Notes under the pieces: model-generated
Databases searched by the model: none
Told to the model about the DNA's origin: nothing
What the model saw: the letters and a program-made list of their open reading frames with translations, nothing else
In this document: positions 6,859 to 13,977 of the stretch, in pieces
Numbering within the stretch: the first letter of the stretch is position 1
Layout: every line of letters begins with the position of its first letter
Made by a program: the position numbers and the translations under genes
Assembly (NCBI GenBank): GCA_035457345.1
Contig: DATIBT010000022.1
Span: 1-44,714 of the forward strand
DNA length: 44,714 nt
Reading direction: 5' to 3'
From: DASTDY01 sp035457345
GTDB taxonomy: Bacteria > Patescibacteriota > Saccharimonadia > Saccharimonadales > EFPC-124

Positions 6859-7452
6859 CTAGACCGCTCTCTGAACGCGGACGAGTACATAGCGCCATAT
6901 CTTAGGTGTTATGATCCGATCCGGTGGTTTGATGGGGCCGATTTCGTTTGCATTGACCGACGCCTCAACACCGTTCTTCGTGCCAGTAATGTGGCACGGG
7001 AAGAGATAGGTTGTCTGGCAGTTTGCGCCCGTGCTCTCATCAGTTATCGAGTACCCGCTGTCGGTCAATACCCTTTTTAGCAGTGCTCTCTCTTGTCCTG
7101 GCTCAACGGGGACGAACCACGATCGTTGCATGTTTGGGCATATCTCGTCCCAGCAGTCAAACGGATCGTAGAAGTTGTCGTATGATTTCGCGGCGACCTC
7201 AGTTCGCTCAACCGCGCCTGCCGGGTCCATTGTCTTGTGGCGGATCTCCTCCATGGCGTTGTTGACCATCGCGAAATCGCGTGACGGTCGGCTGTCTAGC
7301 TTGAAGTAAAGCCATATGGGGGTGGCAAGCAAAAGCACGCCAACCGCTATCGCAATAATGGACACCCATGCTTGAAGCCTTGTTGTCTTGGTCTTGCTGG
7401 TATTTGCTTTGTTGCCGGTATTTGGAGTGGATTTTCCCATGCTGAAAATCAT
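6859..7452 (-). CDS. Single-pass membrane protein with ectodomain, 197 aa
   Basis: A polar Lys/Thr-rich start (about 25 residues), one TM helix (WVSIIAIAVGVLLLATPIWLYF) and an extracytoplasmic domain of about 145 residues with two cysteine pairs (FDCWDEICPNM; GANCQTTYLFPCHITG). Flanked by two small membrane paralogues, as if it forms a complex with them. An internal ATG at 7440 is an alternative start. No family recognised. Confidence 0.7.
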   Translation of the reverse strand: MIFSMGKSTPNTGNKANTSKTKTTRLQAWVSIIAIAVGVLLLATPIWLYFKLDSRPSRDFAMVNNAMEEIRHKTMDPAGAVERTEVAAKSYDNFYDPFDCWDEICPNMQRSWFVPVEPGQERALLKRVLTDSGYSITDESTGANCQTTYLFPCHITGTKNGVEASVNANEIGPIKPPDRIITPKIWRYVLVRVQRAV

Positions 7453-7473
7453 TTGAAGCTTGCCGCGCGGCGA

Positions 7474-7806
7474 CTAAATCTTAGTCGCGATGCCGTATGC
7501 CAGATAGAGGACCCATGCAATATAGGCGACGGAAAGCGCTATAACTGCTGCGCCCGTTAGCGCCCTGACGCTGGACAGGCCCTCGTGAAAGTTCACGAGA
7601 CGTGGAACAAAGATGAGGTTGATAACTGCTACGACAAGGCCAAGAGCTAGTAGCCCGATCTTTAACGAGAAGTCTACTGGCAGTAGCCAGGGTATGTAGG
7701 TCATAAGGACTGCGGCTACTGGCAAGATGTTGGCGTATGCCAAAAATCTAATCTTCGCGCCGTTCTCGTTGTAATTGGATGGCTTGATTGGTGAGCTCTG
7801 AGTCAT
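7474..7806 (-). CDS. Small membrane protein, 110 aa (module paralogue)
   Basis: Four TM segments (ANILPVAAVLMTYIPWLL; IGLLALGLVVAVINLIFV; ALTGAAVIALSVAYIAWVLY). Paralogue of the gene at 6510, with a similar C-terminal helix also seen in the TM region of the large protein at 13978. First gene of the operon; a TATACT -10 box lies at 7836-7841 on the minus strand, 29 nt before the ATG. Function unknown. Confidence 0.7.
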   Translation of the reverse strand: MTQSSPIKPSNYNENGAKIRFLAYANILPVAAVLMTYIPWLLPVDFSLKIGLLALGLVVAVINLIFVPRLVNFHEGLSSVRALTGAAVIALSVAYIAWVLYLAYGIATKI

Positions 7807-7963
7807 TGTTTGGGTCTTCGTTTAAATAAGCCTCAGTATACATTAATGCATTTGGTTTGCAAGGTGCAGCAATTGCAATTATCCCCACTCCGTGTTATTA
7901 GTACGCGCAGGGCCTCGTGACAATTTTCGTCTTTGGCCCGTCCTTTCTATTCACGGAGAGTTG

Positions 7964-10270
7964 GTGATTCAATTGAACAAAAGGGTACGTGCTGCCATGG
8001 TGGCTCTCGCTATGTTGGGAGGGTCGGCAGTCGCCACCGTTGTTCCGGCCACTCCGGCACAAGCAGCTTCGCCGGATTGTCAGAATGGCGGCTACTACTT
8101 CATCTTCGCCCGAGGATCGACGGCGAAGCTTGGCTCGGGGGATCAGAAGTCCTTTGTTGGCCACCTCAAGTACCTGCTACCCAATTCTGATTGGGCAGAG
8201 CTGGGAAACATCAATCGAGACAGGGGCACGGGCGAGGACCCGACTGACCCCTGGACCGAGCACCCGGCGGTCGCTTTTACAAACGTCAGCCCAAGCTACG
8301 GCCAGAGCGTCCAGATCGGAAAGGATGAACTGGTCAATCATCTGAACTGGCGCTACAAGAGCCAGTCACAGGGCGGCAAAGGCTGCGACAAGGAGACGGT
8401 CGTCATCGGCGGCTATTCCCAGGGCGCAGATGTTGTCGGCTGGGCATTGGAGGGTGGTCTGAGCGCAGAAGCCCAGAACCACATCGGATACGTCGCACTG
8501 TACGGTGACCCAAGGTTCAATCGACTTTGTGGCGCTGACCGTTGGTGGGAGATGGCTCCCAGTACCCAGACGTGCGGGAGCTTGTTCGGCGGCATTCTCG
8601 GTCCACGTGACCCCTATGCTCCGAACTGGATTCAAGGTCGATTCGGCAGTTGGTGTGATAAGGGCGATGGGTTCTGCAACCACAGCCCCGACTACGGAAA
8701 CCACACCAGCGTCTACGAGTCGTACTGGTACTGGCAGTCAGCACACATTCTCGCCTCGTTCGCCGTCAAGAAGCGCAACCTGCTCAACCCGGACAAGCCG
8801 GCGGCGGTGCTCGGTGCCTACACCGACAACCTGTCGGCCACCGGCCCACAGGCTCCGTCGGGGCCGCCGCCCACGCTGAGTAAGACGTCCGGGGTGACCA
8901 TCTGGCCGAGCAGTTCGACGGCGGTGTACCAACCGCTTAAGTTCAGTTTTACGGTTCAGAACACCTCTGGCGCGGGGGCTTCGATCGCAAGACTCGAAGT
9001 GGCCGTCCGTGACCCGGGCGGCAACGCCCAGGACGTGCCATGTGCGGGCGGAGAAGGCCTCACGCTCGCGGCCAACCAAACCTTTACGTGTGACGCGCGC
9101 CTCCCGCAGGGCTACGGCTCCACAGGGACTTACACGTATTGGGCGGACTGGATGGACTACGCCGGTGTGTGGCACCACGGGCAGCTCGGTGCAAACCAGA
9201 GCTTCACCCTCGGTGCCGCGAACACACTGTCGGTCGCCAATCCGGTTTCGGTCGGCCCGAGTGCGAGCGCGACGACCTACGCCCCGCTCAACTGGTCGTA
9301 CCGTGTCCGCAACACCTCCGGCTCGGCGGCTTCAATCCAGAAGTTCGCGGTGGCGGTGCGTGATCCGGGCGGGAACAACCAGGACGTTACCTGTGCCAAC
9401 GGCACTGGCGTGTCCCTCCAGCCGAATGACGAATGGACGTGCTCGGCGACCCTGCCGCAGGGCTTCGGTTCGACGGGCAACTACACCTTCTGGGCGGACT
9501 GGCAGGACTACGCCAATGTCTGGCATCACGGCCAATTGGGGTGGGACAACACGCTCACCCTTGGGGCTGCACCGACACTCACGACCACCGGCAGCCTGTC
9601 GGTCGGTCCGTCCGGCAGCCTCGGCATGTTCCAGCCGGCCTACTGGTCGTACCGGGTGAAGAACACGAGCGGCTTTGCGACGTCGATCAAGAAGCTGATC
9701 GTCGCCGTCCGCACACCAGGTGGCGGCAACATGGACGTCACGTGCAACAACGGCGCGGGCGTCACCTTGCCGCCGGGCGGGGAGTGGACGTGTGAGGCGT
9801 ACAACTACAACGGCTACGGCTCAACCGGCTCGTTCCAGTTCTGGGCGGACTGGCAGGGGTACGACAACGCCTGGCATACCGGGGCGCTCAGCGGCACGTT
9901 GACGTTCAACGTCGGCCCGCCGCTGGCCTTGGCGAACGACCAGTTCATCACCTTGAGCCCCGGCAACTCGGTGGCGACGGGAACCGGGCTGACATTCACC
10001 TACCGGGTGCGCAACATGACCCAGGGCGGTCTGTCGATTCAGAAGTTCGTGGTCGCCGTGCGCGACCCGAACGGCAACGCGATCGACGTTCCGTGTGCCA
10101 GCGGCAACGGCGTAGCACTGGCCTCCAACGCCCTGTTCACCTGTACCGCCACCGTGCCGAGCGGATACGCAACGGCGGGGCATTACGGCTACTGGGCAGA
10201 CTGGCAGGACTACGCCGGAGTGTGGCATCCAACCATGCTGAGTCCGTCGCTGGACTTGTACGTGTTCTAG
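7964..10270 (+). CDS. Secreted cutinase-family esterase with four C-terminal repeats, 768 aa
   Basis: GTG 7964 gives a clean signal peptide (KR, hydrophobic core, PAQA-A cleavage near residue 35); a longer in-frame extension lacks it. The cutinase domain (about 38-275) has FARGS, the nucleophile GYSQG (Ser152), the Asp loop WCDKGDGFC (Asp235) and His247 in NHTSVY, so the alpha/beta-hydrolase triad is complete. Four tandem beta-rich modules of about 117 residues follow, each with VRDPGGN-xDV-C (or similar) and ending in YWADWQDYAGVWH-like text. Cutinases cleave cutin, polyesters and, in Actinobacteria, mycolate esters. The gene is much GC-richer than its neighbours, which suggests transfer, plausibly from an actinobacterial host. 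Substrate is inferred only. Confidence 0.9.
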   Translation: MIQLNKRVRAAMVALAMLGGSAVATVVPATPAQAASPDCQNGGYYFIFARGSTAKLGSGDQKSFVGHLKYLLPNSDWAELGNINRDRGTGEDPTDPWTEHPAVAFTNVSPSYGQSVQIGKDELVNHLNWRYKSQSQGGKGCDKETVVIGGYSQGADVVGWALEGGLSAEAQNHIGYVALYGDPRFNRLCGADRWWEMAPSTQTCGSLFGGILGPRDPYAPNWIQGRFGSWCDKGDGFCNHSPDYGNHTSVYESYWYWQSAHILASFAVKKRNLLNPDKPAAVLGAYTDNLSATGPQAPSGPPPTLSKTSGVTIWPSSSTAVYQPLKFSFTVQNTSGAGASIARLEVAVRDPGGNAQDVPCAGGEGLTLAANQTFTCDARLPQGYGSTGTYTYWADWMDYAGVWHHGQLGANQSFTLGAANTLSVANPVSVGPSASATTYAPLNWSYRVRNTSGSAASIQKFAVAVRDPGGNNQDVTCANGTGVSLQPNDEWTCSATLPQGFGSTGNYTFWADWQDYANVWHHGQLGWDNTLTLGAAPTLTTTGSLSVGPSGSLGMFQPAYWSYRVKNTSGFATSIKKLIVAVRTPGGGNMDVTCNNGAGVTLPPGGEWTCEAYNYNGYGSTGSFQFWADWQGYDNAWHTGALSGTLTFNVGPPLALANDQFITLSPGNSVATGTGLTFTYRVRNMTQGGLSIQKFVVAVRDPNGNAIDVPCASGNGVALASNALFTCTATVPSGYATAGHYGYWADWQDYAGVWHPTMLSPSLDLYVF
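8873..10264 (+). repeat. Four in-frame tandem repeats (about 350 nt each) in the cutinase gene
   Basis: The aromatic WADW box recurs near 9140, 9489, 9841 and 10189, a period of about 350 nt. The encoded modules resemble each other at perhaps half of positions, so they are old duplications rather than identical repeats. The same module appears once in the SGNH protein at 11174. Confidence 0.8.
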
Positions 10271-10326
10271 TTCAAGAGGAGTGAAAGGAATTCGGCCAGT
10301 GCATCTCTGCCAGATGACACGCGGCC

Positions 10327-10412
10327 CGCCGGGGGTGGGAGCTTCTGGGTGTTCAACCCTGTCGAGCTCCCATCCCGGCGATACAAACATGAGATTATTC
10401 CGCTGGCCTTGA
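10327..10412 (+). repeat. Dispersed hairpin element, copy A
   Basis: Stem arms 10332-10344 and 10364-10376 (13 bp with G-U pairs) enclose a second small stem (GGGT/ACCC). The 3' flank CCGGCGATACAAA and the later TTATTCCGCT match copy B at 16772, where both stems are kept with different bases. It lies between the cutinase and the next gene. Could be a structured RNA or a small mobile repeat. Confidence 0.5.
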
Positions 10413-10462
10413 TGGTCAGCGATTTTGTTATACTGAGACGAAATAAGTAGGCGCTCTGAACG

Positions 10463-10834
10463 GTGAAAGTCTCGTCCCCAAAACAAGCAGCAAACTCAAT
10501 AGCGGGTGTACCGCTTCCGCGTCGAGACAAGCTCGTGGTTGCGTCAGTGATCACCATGCTCTTGCCGACCTACTTCATAGGTGGCTCGCTCTTCGGTGGC
10601 GAGGCAAATTGGGGCCTTCTGCTATTTGGCCCGATCTTTGTACCGTTCGCCTACGCTGGAGTGGTCAATGCCATTCTGAACCTAGTAACGTTCGGCACGC
10701 TGTTAGGTCGTTCCCCATCACGAGATGAAGCCTTCTGGTACGTACTGATGATAATTGCGTCCGCCGCCTATTTGGTGGGTTTCGTTTGGCTGTACCTAAA
10801 CGCCCAGGTGCTGCAAATACGACTACTCTCCTAA
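10463..10834 (+). CDS. Small membrane protein, 123 aa, GTG start
   Basis: Three to four TM helices (VVASVITMLLPTYFIGGSLF; FGPIFVPFAYAGVVNAILNL; YVLMIIASAAYLVGFVWLYL) after a short basic N-terminus. Organisation (helix pair, N-rich turn, C-terminal aromatic helix) resembles the modules at 6510 and 7474. It follows the cutinase on the same strand after 192 nt holding hairpin copy A, and a TATACT-like -10 box lies near 10430. Function unknown. Confidence 0.65.
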   Translation: MKVSSPKQAANSIAGVPLPRRDKLVVASVITMLLPTYFIGGSLFGGEANWGLLLFGPIFVPFAYAGVVNAILNLVTFGTLLGRSPSRDEAFWYVLMIIASAAYLVGFVWLYLNAQVLQIRLLS

Positions 10835-10858
10835 AAAAAACTACGCGGTTGAGGGATC

Positions 10859-10887
10859 GGCGACGCTACGCGGCCTGTAGCGTCGCC
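10859..10887 (+). terminator. 11-bp perfect GC hairpin
   Basis: GGCGACGCTAC (10859-10869) pairs with 10877-10887 around a 7-nt loop, 25 nt after the membrane-protein stop. No U tract. Confidence 0.6.
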
Positions 10888-10916
10888 ATATGAGCACTTG
10901 TGAGGCCGACACGGGC

Positions 10917-10951
10917 GCGGCCCTGACCGAACTTGCGTTGGTCAGGGCCGC
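10917..10951. terminator. 12-bp perfect GC hairpin
   Basis: GCGGCCCTGACC (10917-10928) pairs exactly with 10940-10951 around an 11-nt loop. It overlaps the start of the protein remnant that follows. Confidence 0.5.
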
Positions 10952-10959
10952 AGCGCGCG

Positions 10960-11127
10960 CTTTCGTTGGTGGTGCTGTCTTACCCGGTGATCTTCGGGCG
11001 TCGGCCCTTGGTGCCGCGTGGTCCGATTGATTGGCGGGAAGCGTATGATGTGCTTGCTGCGTATGGCGACATTAGCTTACCGATCTACGCTCTTAAAGAA
11101 GGGGAATTTATTGTATTTGATACGTAA
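10960..11127 (+). pseudogene. 3' remnant of an unidentified gene
   Basis: The frame ending at TAA 11125-11127 reads YPVIFGRRPLVPRGPIDWRE, then AYDVLAAYGDISLPIYALK and EGEFIVFDT. This has the texture of a real C-terminus, but the frame meets a stop just upstream (about 10925) and the only start is a TTG inside a hairpin. The tail is followed by a strong terminator (11126-11155). Best read as what is left of a gene cut by rearrangement at the GC hairpin. Family unknown. Confidence 0.4.
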
Positions 11128-11155
11128 AAAGCCCCGGTTATTGCCGGGGCTTTTT
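11126..11155. terminator. Strong bidirectional terminator
   Basis: AAAAAGCCCCGG (11126-11137) pairs with 11144-11155, followed by T-rich sequence. It ends the plus-strand remnant and the minus-strand SGNH gene. Confidence 0.9.
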
Positions 11156-11173
11156 GTTTGGGCTGCGTTTGGG

Positions 11174-12667
11174 CTACGGAGTAGGAACCAAGTACGACAT
11201 AACCGCATTACCGATTGCCGTGTGACCGGCGTTAGAGGCATGCAGGCCGTCGGGGGCAAGCAGGCCGCTTGGACTGAGGCTGGTAAGGTCGAGTAATCCA
11301 AGGCTCGTGTCTGCGGCTGCAACGCTGCGCATTGCATCTGCATATTGCTGCCAGGTGTAGCCGGTGGGCGAGCTAAACGATGAGAAGCTCCAAGGCACAA
11401 CAATCACGATAGATGGCTGCTGGGCCGTAGAAGCCTGACGAATACTAGCGACTATACTCTGCAAGTTTGCAGTTACGCCGGCAGGGGTGGTGGGGCCGTG
11501 CAGGAAGTCGTTCGGGCCAAGTTCGATAGTTACTAAATCCGCCTTGCTGGCGGCAGTAATCTGAGCCATGCCTGTAGCCGTTGCTACAAACTCGCTGCTT
11601 TTTGCGCCAGAGTGGGCTGCCTCGTACAGGCGAATACCTGCATTTTCGTCACCGTTGTAGGCCATAATGCCGTGCAGTGAAACGGCGCCACTTGTAGAAG
11701 TGATTGTCACCTTGTGCGAACCGACGGTTGGGAATGTTACGCGCGTACGGCCTGTTGGCGAGTAGGTGCCGGCCGTATTTACTGGGACTGCGCTGCCGCT
11801 ATCTATTTTGTAGGTGAACGTGCCGCCGCCGGTAGAGTACAGAATATCAACAGACGAGCCAGTCACCGTGTAGACTTCGTAGCCGCCCGGGTTCAGCCTA
11901 ATGAGGCGGTTACCAAGCGAAGCTTCATTTTCTATCCAAGAACCGCTACCGCCCATGCCGGTGTATGGCGTCCATGTGGAGTCTGGGCCATATGTTTCAT
12001 AAAATGCTGGCAGGTAGCCTACACCGCCAGTAACACCGGTAGTGGGGAAGGTGGTGCGCAGGCTGGTAAGCACTTTGTTGACCCAGCGGTTTTGCATGGT
12101 CGAAGCACCCTGGCCTTCGGTGAATGAGTCACCCCAGGCAACCCAGGTTGCTGTTGTAGTTGCGCGGTTTGCTACAGCGGCGTTCCACTGGGCGAGCGCG
12201 TTGTTCCCGTAGCTGCTGCCGGCTGGCGGTGTCGTGGGTGGGGGCGTACCAGGGCCCGGATCAGGGTTGGCTACGGTAAAAGTTTTTGCTGCGCCCACCT
12301 GATACCATACGTTCCTCACCTGAATACATATAGAGTACGTGTAGGTTCCTGGATTAAATGTTTTCTGTGGTCCGTTAAGCGTGGTGCTGGTGGTTCTGAT
12401 TGTGACGTTCGACGCTTTAGTAAAATCGAGATTGTTACCAGAGGCATCCCGAACACAAATGCCCGCGTATTGCGCTGTTGTTTGCGTGGATGCTTTAATA
12501 GTCGCCGTCGCCGATACGCTCGTGCCGTTCACTGTTGCTGCAAGCGACAGCTGTGTGTACGTTGTTGCCGCATAAACCGCTTGCGTGCTCGGAACAATGG
12601 CAGAAACAATGGCCGCCACCGCAAAAAGCCCGCCGCGTATGATGTTTTTAAGTTTGGCTTGCGCCAT
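11174..12667 (-). CDS. Secreted SGNH/GDSL hydrolase with N-terminal module, 497 aa
   Basis: Signal peptide (KLKNIIRGGLFAVAAIVSAI, cleavage near VYA-A, residue 33), a beta-rich module (about 36-133), a Pro/Gly/Thr linker (PGPGTPPPTTPPAG), then an SGNH esterase. Block I is GDSFTEGQG (Ser181), block II GAKSSEF, block III ELGPND (Asn386), block V DGLHASNAGH (Asp473, His476), so the catalytic set is complete. The N-terminal module shows VRDASGNNLDFT and a later GTYTYS...VWYQ box like the cutinase repeats. SGNH enzymes deacylate sugars, glycans or lipids; substrate unknown. A Shine-Dalgarno (GGAGGG) 6 nt before the ATG fixes the start. Confidence 0.9.
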   Translation of the reverse strand: MAQAKLKNIIRGGLFAVAAIVSAIVPSTQAVYAATTYTQLSLAATVNGTSVSATATIKASTQTTAQYAGICVRDASGNNLDFTKASNVTIRTTSTTLNGPQKTFNPGTYTYSICIQVRNVWYQVGAAKTFTVANPDPGPGTPPPTTPPAGSSYGNNALAQWNAAVANRATTTATWVAWGDSFTEGQGASTMQNRWVNKVLTSLRTTFPTTGVTGGVGYLPAFYETYGPDSTWTPYTGMGGSGSWIENEASLGNRLIRLNPGGYEVYTVTGSSVDILYSTGGGTFTYKIDSGSAVPVNTAGTYSPTGRTRVTFPTVGSHKVTITSTSGAVSLHGIMAYNGDENAGIRLYEAAHSGAKSSEFVATATGMAQITAASKADLVTIELGPNDFLHGPTTPAGVTANLQSIVASIRQASTAQQPSIVIVVPWSFSSFSSPTGYTWQQYADAMRSVAAADTSLGLLDLTSLSPSGLLAPDGLHASNAGHTAIGNAVMSYLVPTP

Positions 12668-12753
12668 GTGATCCCTCCATTTATTCTTACATTCAGCTTA
12701 GCACAATTGGGGTATGTATAGGAAAAATTTCACTGTCAGTTTGGAGTTTTTGC

Positions 12754-12759
12754 TATAGT
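12754..12759 (+). promoter_or_regulatory. Extended -10 TGC-TATAGT of gene at 12802
   Basis: The -10 box abuts an ATG at 12760 that is therefore upstream of the expected transcription start. This is the reason to prefer the GTG at 12802, which has AAGGAAG 7 nt upstream. Confidence 0.55.
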
Positions 12760-12801
12760 ATGCTAAGTCAATCAGTCCCGGCGAGGCAAGGAAGTCATGC
12801 T

Positions 12802-13443
12802 GTGGGGTATGCATTGGAACAGCTCCTTCAAATGGTGCGTTTTTACCCAGGTCTAAGCGATAGGGATAACTACTTAGAAGCATGCCGCCAATTGGCGAGG
12901 CGGCAGTCTGAGCTGCAAGAGACTGTGTTTATGCTCTTGCCGTCGGACCCGATCGATTGGGAGTTGGTGGACATAAGCACTAAGCACGCTGCATGCGTCT
13001 GCGGGCTTGGCCGCTTGCTTTTGCCTAGTCGTCATCGTATGTTCCGGCCGGGCAGCGTGCTGTCTATGTATGTCGAGGCGGACTGCGAGGCGCATTTTAT
13101 TCCGCACGGAGGCGGCATCCCAGCATCCCTCATGGAGCTTTACTGGCAGGAGAGCAATGGCAGTAAGAAGCTTCGGTTTGCGACCGATCCCCTTCGGGCA
13201 GAAGGTGAGGTCATCGTGGACGCTGAGGCAATGCATGCACACTCCTACACCATCAACGGCGTCAAAGGGTACTTGCTTAGCGCGACAGTTGATGAGATTA
13301 ATGTGCCGCTGGGTATGGTCGTTAATACGTTGGAAGGCGGCGGCATGAACATCATCCCAGACGCCGCTATGCGCCTGCACGTACCCGCAGTAGACGACCC
13401 GCTACCGGACAGATGTGCCTGCCGGACGGCGTGGTCACGCTGA
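12802..13443 (+). CDS. Hypothetical protein, 213 aa
   Basis: No family recognised. The N-terminal half is helical (LEACRQLARRQSELQETVFM); the C-terminal half is beta-rich with an HxH-like element (EAMHAHSYTINGVKGYLLSA) and DEINVPLGMVVNTLEGGGMN. Soluble, with no signal peptide; cysteines cluster at ACVCG and CACR. GTG start chosen from the promoter and Shine-Dalgarno positions. The stop lies beside a GC hairpin, the pattern of the other small orphan genes in the window. Confidence 0.65.
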   Translation: MGYALEQLLQMVRFYPGLSDRDNYLEACRQLARRQSELQETVFMLLPSDPIDWELVDISTKHAACVCGLGRLLLPSRHRMFRPGSVLSMYVEADCEAHFIPHGGGIPASLMELYWQESNGSKKLRFATDPLRAEGEVIVDAEAMHAHSYTINGVKGYLLSATVDEINVPLGMVVNTLEGGGMNIIPDAAMRLHVPAVDDPLPDRCACRTAWSR

Positions 13444-13456
13444 CCGTGCGGCAGGG

Positions 13457-13492
13457 GGGCTGGCGCTGGCCGTCATGGTCACGCGCCAGCCC
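13457..13492 (+). terminator. 10-bp GC hairpin after orphan gene
   Basis: GGGCTGGCGC (13457-13466) pairs exactly with 13483-13492 around a 16-nt loop. No U tract. Confidence 0.6.
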
Positions 13493-13503
13493 AAGCTAGA
13501 CTC

Positions 13504-13532
13504 TTGTCAAAGCCCCATTCTTTCAGTAAAAT
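13504..13532 (+). promoter_or_regulatory. tRNA-Gly promoter
   Basis: TTGTCA (13504-13509), 17-bp spacer, TAAAAT (13527-13532), 13 nt before the tRNA. This supports expression of the unusual tRNA-Gly. Confidence 0.7.
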
Positions 13533-13545
13533 ACGTAATTGTTAT

Positions 13546-13622
13546 GCGGGTGTAGCTCAGTTGTTTAGAGCGCGTCCTTGCCAAGGACGAGGTCCAGAGT
13601 TAGAGTCTCTGTACCCGCACCA
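13546..13622 (+). tRNA. tRNA-Gly (anticodon GCC) with U19/A56 instead of G19/C56
   Basis: Full cloverleaf: acceptor GCGGGTG/TACCCGC, D-arm GCTC/GAGC, anticodon stem CGTCC/GGACG with loop TTGCCAA, T-stem CAGAG/CTCTG, discriminator A, encoded CCA. The D-loop AGTTGTTTA has T where G19 is expected, and the T-loop TTAGAGT has A where C56 is expected. Both changes together would replace the G19-C56 tertiary pair by U19-A56. All other tRNAs in the window are standard at these positions. Confidence 0.9.
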
Positions 13623-13623
13623 G

Positions 13624-13655
13624 GAAAAGAGTTCCACTTTGTGGAGCTTTTTTCT
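13624..13655 (+). terminator. tRNA-Gly terminator
   Basis: Imperfect stem AAAAGAGTTCCAC with GTGGAGCTTTTTT, followed by T-rich sequence. Confidence 0.7.
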
Positions 13656-13669
13656 TTGGGAAAATTAGC

Positions 13670-13816
13670 GAGGAGATATTTTTGTTTTCTCCAAGGACTG
13701 ACCTCGGATTCTCCGGAGAGCGTGGTGATAATCTGGCAAAACAAGTTGAAGATAGTGGCGAGATTGAGATTGCTGAGACGATTTGGAATGAGCTCAATGC
13801 GTTTATAACTAATTAG
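13670..13816 (+). pseudogene. Possible 3' remnant of a protein gene
   Basis: The frame closing at TAG 13814-13816 reads FSPRTDLGFSGERGDNLAKQ and then VEDSGEIEIAETIWNELNAF. This looks protein-like (charged, helical, no low complexity) but has no usable start, as the frame enters the tRNA terminator upstream. It may be the tail of a gene displaced at the tRNA-Gly locus. The rest of 13817-13977 shows nothing recognisable. Confidence 0.35.
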
Positions 13817-13977
13817 GTTGGGCAAATCACTATAACACACCCATGGGGCGCATCTAACAATTTTGCTGGATGAAGTTGTTTGTCGACACTCATTGCAGTC
13901 TCCTTGTTTGATACCATTGCGCCCGAGGGTAGTAGACAAATCTGGTGAAATTAATTTCACCTCTCCCTCATTACTTA

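Noticed and set aside
9009..9659. Long Arg/Thr/Pro-rich ORF inside the cutinase gene (and its neighbours on both strands)
   Set aside because: Shadow frames of a GC-rich coding region with the cutinase frame giving clear motifs.
12760..12801. Longer start for the 213-aa orphan at ATG 12760
   Set aside because: That ATG directly follows the -10 box, so it lies upstream of the expected transcription start; GTG 12802 has a good Shine-Dalgarno.
13565..13960. Minus-strand 131-aa ORF over tRNA-Gly
   Set aside because: Its C-terminal part is the complement of the tRNA and terminator; no promoter or Shine-Dalgarno. The upstream part could not be matched to anything.
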